This document shows positions 61,386 to 64,000 of a stretch of DNA of 64,000 bases, piece by piece (the stretch's first letter is position 1; each line of letters begins with the position of its first letter). Under the pieces are notes generated by a model that worked only from the letters and a program-made list of their open reading frames with translations, did not search any database and had not been told where the DNA came from. Position numbers and translations under genes: made by a program. Source of the DNA: DATBGO01 sp963695645 (GTDB taxonomy: Bacteria > Actinomycetota > Actinomycetes > Streptosporangiales > Streptosporangiaceae); assembly GCA_963695645.1 (NCBI GenBank), contig CAVOHC010000016.1, positions 138,186 to 202,185 on the forward strand, written 5' to 3'.

Positions 61386-61928
61386 TCAGCCCGCTCGCGA
61401 CGCTGACCCGGCGCTGACCAGCGCGCGGCCGGCGAACAAGCCACTCATCCGGCCCGCGAAGCCAGCGGGGGGCGCCGCGTGCCGCGGTGCGCTGCGCCTT
61501 AGCTCAAGCCGCGGCTGCCGGATGGCGCTGCCCTCCCCGAGACGGTGCCTGCTCTGATAGCCGCCCGCGCCCTGGCCGTCCTGGGCCCCGTCGGCCGCCT
61601 TGCCGTCCTGGCGCGACTCGCCCTGAACCTGATCCGGTCCGCGATCGACCGAGGGCACTTGGCGGCCGCGCTCGGGCTCGAATTTCTCCGCCGCGATGAA
61701 GTACCTGCTCCAGGCGGCTGACGGCTGGACGGCATCATCGGCCGCGCGAGCGGCTCGCCGCCTGGCCCGCCCACGTGCGGCGATCATGGTGATGCACGCG
61801 CCGGACGTCAGGGCCCCGACAACGATGCCGTCCGTCGGGCCCGTCCCGATGGCCGGAACCAGGCCGGCTCCGAAACCGCTGACAACGGCGGCCTGCTTTG
61901 CCGCCAGCACGGCCATTACGCTCATCAT
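61386..61928 (-). CDS. hypothetical protein with N-terminal membrane segments
   Basis: A frame of 180 codons with a strong GAGGAGCA site before ATG 61928. The first 52 residues contain two hydrophobic stretches (VMAVLAAKQAAVVSGFGAGL and GIVVGALTSGACITMIAARG), followed by a basic turn and a long polar, low-complexity part. Only the N-terminal half looks conserved in character; the C-terminal part may be non-coding drift. No family recognised. Confidence 0.5.
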   Translation of the reverse strand: MMSVMAVLAAKQAAVVSGFGAGLVPAIGTGPTDGIVVGALTSGACITMIAARGRARRRAARAADDAVQPSAAWSRYFIAAEKFEPERGRQVPSVDRGPDQVQGESRQDGKAADGAQDGQGAGGYQSRHRLGEGSAIRQPRLELRRSAPRHAAPPAGFAGRMSGLFAGRALVSAGSASRAG

Positions 61929-62467
61929 TTGCTCCTCGCCCTTAGTTACGTTCTGTCCCTACTATTTGACGGATAGCTACGGACCGGCCGCGTCGTATGC
62001 ACTGAATCGGCCTTCACGGCTTTCAGTGAACCAATGAGGAGTGGAAACGGGCGGTCACGGCCGAACCAGGCGTCGCTGGGACGCGGCCGGCCGTGACCGC
62101 GGGAGCGGGCCGTGGCCCGCTGCCGGCTCCGAGGATCAAGCAACCCAGGTACCCGGCCCTCGCGCCGGGCCGGGCACAGTGCCGCCACGGCTCGGCGGGG
62201 CCGTCCGCTGACGGCAACGGGACCCGTACCTGTTCCGGCGACACAGGCGACCCTCCTCGTCGATGCCGGCTTAGCGCTCGGCCGCCAGCCGGGGGACCAT
62301 TGGCAGGGGCGCCCCCCGAATGGCAGCCTCGCACAGTGAGTAACGATATCACTACTCATTGTGGGCGGCCACCAACTGCCGAAACAAAGGCCCGGGTCCG
62401 GACACCTCCCAGGTCGTCCGTCGCTGGTCCTATCCGTCCTGACCTGGGACGACGAGCTAGCAGCGGG
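61929..62467. other. intergenic
   Basis: A 539-bp region between the small membrane protein (leftward) and the end of the M20 peptidase. Around 61948-61975 an AT-rich stretch (TTCTGTCCCTACTATTTGACGGATAG) probably contains the promoter of the leftward gene. Frames on both strands here are Arg/Pro-rich and unlikely to be genes. Confidence 0.5.
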
Positions 62468-63777
62468 TCAAGAAACCGTCCAGGACCGGACTCCGAACTG
62501 GAGCGCGTCCACCGGGACACGCTCGTCCACGCCGTGAAACATGCCCGCAAAATCAAGCTCGGCGGGCAGCCGGAGCGGGGCAAAGCCGAAGCACCTGATG
62601 CCGAGCCTGGAGAACGACTTCGCGTCGGTGCCGCCGGACAGGCAGTACGGCACGATGCGCGCCTGGGCGTCCTCGGCGAGCAGCGCGGCGCTCATCGCGG
62701 CGCACAGGTCGCCGTCGAATGTGGTCTCAAGCGCGATGTCGTGATGGACCCACTCCCTGCGGATGCCAGCACCGAGCAGGCCGTCAAGCTCGGCCAGGAA
62801 GTCCTCCTCGTGACCGGGCAGGAACCGGCCGTCCACCTGCGCGGTAGCCGTCTGCGGCACGACGTTGACCTTGTAGCCCGCCGTCAGCATGGTCGGGTTG
62901 GCGGTATTGGTGAGCGTCGCCCCCACCAGGCGGGAGATCGGCCCGAGCTTGGCGACCGCGTCCCGGCATCCGTTATCACTGAATTCGATGCCCAGCGCTG
63001 CACAGGCTTCCGTAAGGAAGGCCCGCACCGAAGGCGTGAGCCGGACCGGCCAGGAGTGCCTGCCGATCCTGGCCACGGCCTCGGCAAGCTCGGTGACCGC
63101 GTTGTCCGGGTTCAGCATCGAACCATGTCCTGCCTTGCCGCGCGCCGTCAGCCGCATCCAGGCCATGCCCTTCTCGGCGACCTGGATCAGGTACATGCGC
63201 TGCCCACCGATCGTCGCGCTGAAGCCGCCGACTTCGCCGATCGCCTCGGTGACTCCATCGAAAAGGCCGGGGTGGTTGTCGACCAGCCAGCGGGCACCGT
63301 AGCTACCTCCAGCCTCCTCGTCGGCGAGGAACGCCAGCACCACGTCGCGCGGCGGCCTGCGGCCTTCCCTTAGCCGCTGCCTGACCCGGCCAGGATCATC
63401 GCGTCCATGTCCTTCATGTCCACCGCGCCGCGGCCCCAGACGCAACCGTCATCGATCTCCCCGGAGAACGGGTGTACCTGCCAGTCCGCCGCATCTGCGG
63501 GCACCACATCCAGGTGACCGTGGACCAGCAAAGCCGGCCTCGACGAATCCTCCCCGGCGATCCTGGCCACGACGCTGGCGCGGCCCGGGCGGGATTCCAA
63601 CACCGTCGGCTCCAGGCCGACCTCGGCGAGCAGCGCGGCGACGTGCTCGGCCGCCTTGCGCTCGCCCGGGCCTGAGTGGTCACCGGGATTAGTGGTGTCG
63701 ATCCTGATGAGATCACTGGCTAGGGCGGCGACCTCGTCGCGGGCGGAGATGCCGCTGGCGGCCTGATTCTGGGTCAT
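62468..63777 (-). pseudogene. M20 family metallopeptidase with a frameshift
   Basis: Frame one (from ATG 63777) gives LLVHGHLDVVPADAADWQVH, PFSGEIDDGCVWGRGAVDMK and DMDAMILA, the zinc-site region with His-x-Asp and the bridging Asp; it stops at 63370. The other frame carries the remainder: RPPRDVVLAFLADEEAGGSY (catalytic Glu pair), KVNVVPQTATAQVDGR and GIRCFGFAPLRLP. Joined near 63388, with one base inserted, they form a normal aminoacylase/dipeptidase of about 436 residues. Total length is one base short of a whole number of codons, so a one-base deletion explains it, real or due to sequencing. Confidence 0.85.
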
Positions 63778-63933
63778 CCGGCCATCGTCGCACCAACCGC
63801 CGGCTGCTCCAGCGCCAGGGCCGGGTCGGCTGCGACGCCCGGTGCCTGCCGTTTCGCGGCTTACCCTCTCGCTGCAAGCCGCCGGATTTGCTATCGTGAG
63901 GCGGCCGGTCCCGGCGCTGCCGGTGCCGTGCTC

Positions 63934-64000
63934 GTCCGGGTGGCGGAATAGGCAGACGCGCTAGCTTGAGGTGCTAGTGCCCGTAAAGGGCATGGGGGTT
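63934..64000 (+). tRNA. tRNA-Leu (anticodon GAG), truncated by the window end
   Basis: The first 67 bases of a class II tRNA: acceptor GTCCGGG, D-arm GCGGAATAGGCAGACGCGC, anticodon stem CTAGC/GCTAG with loop TTGAGGT (anticodon GAG), and a long variable arm (TGCCCGTAAAGGGCA). The T-arm and the 3' end lie outside. Confidence 0.92.

Overview
The window is a stretch of high-GC actinomycete chromosome. The lineage is supported by a mycothiol-S-conjugate-amidase-like enzyme, a bifunctional MFS/thymidylate kinase fusion next to topA and holB, a DUF5703-type small protein, an acg-type nitroreductase and many GTG starts with ATGA stop/start overlaps. Codon use and gene order look like Streptosporangiales or a relative, but the genus cannot be fixed from sequence alone.

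Layout. 0-5.3 kb: the end of a [NiFe]-hydrogenase maturation cluster (tail of a GmhA/SIS-like gene, hypC, hypD, hypE, with convergent hypF). The hydrogenase itself must lie to the left. 5.7-14.2 kb: housekeeping and transport genes (PIG-L/Mca deacetylase, DksA-like zinc finger, aquaporin, a serpin, chromate transporter, DinB protein, MFS exporter, lipoprotein), with a 46-bp perfect palindrome and two minisatellites. 14.5-17.7 kb: an OmpR-type response regulator, a sensor kinase whose reading frame is broken, and an acg-like nitroreductase with a DosR-type box in front of it. 17.8-31.1 kb: UvrD-type helicase, quinone reductase, DUF4389 membrane protein, MoaD-like/Asp-box pair, PRC-barrel protein, acetyltransferases, patatin-like protein with a changed catalytic Asp, and the lutABC lactate operon.

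31.8-50.6 kb is an accessory region: secreted beta-helix protein, a lower-GC orphan gene, two separated pieces of one roughly 500-residue gene family with a methyltransferase gene between them, a mini-GntR pair, a frameshifted IS110 element, a HigBA-like toxin-antitoxin pair, a TetR/VOC pair with a clear operator, and a Tn554-like tnpA-tnpB-tnpC element that carries a fourth small gene and is inactivated by an amber codon and a 4-nt insertion. An excisionase gene and a decayed integrase that abuts tRNA-Thr close this region.

50.7-64 kb returns to core genome: ricT-like PSP1 gene, MMPL transporter, holB, MFS-tmk fusion, topA, DUF5703 gene, an M20 peptidase with a frameshift and the first part of tRNA-Leu(GAG).

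How the genes fit together: the hyp genes, the DosR-type box with acg, and the lactate operon suit an aerobe that survives starvation or hypoxia on atmospheric H2 and organic acids; this is inference. At least seven reading-frame lesions occur, both in mobile genes (where decay is expected) and in two core-type genes (sensor kinase, M20 peptidase). The latter could be assembly or sequencing errors and should be resolved first.
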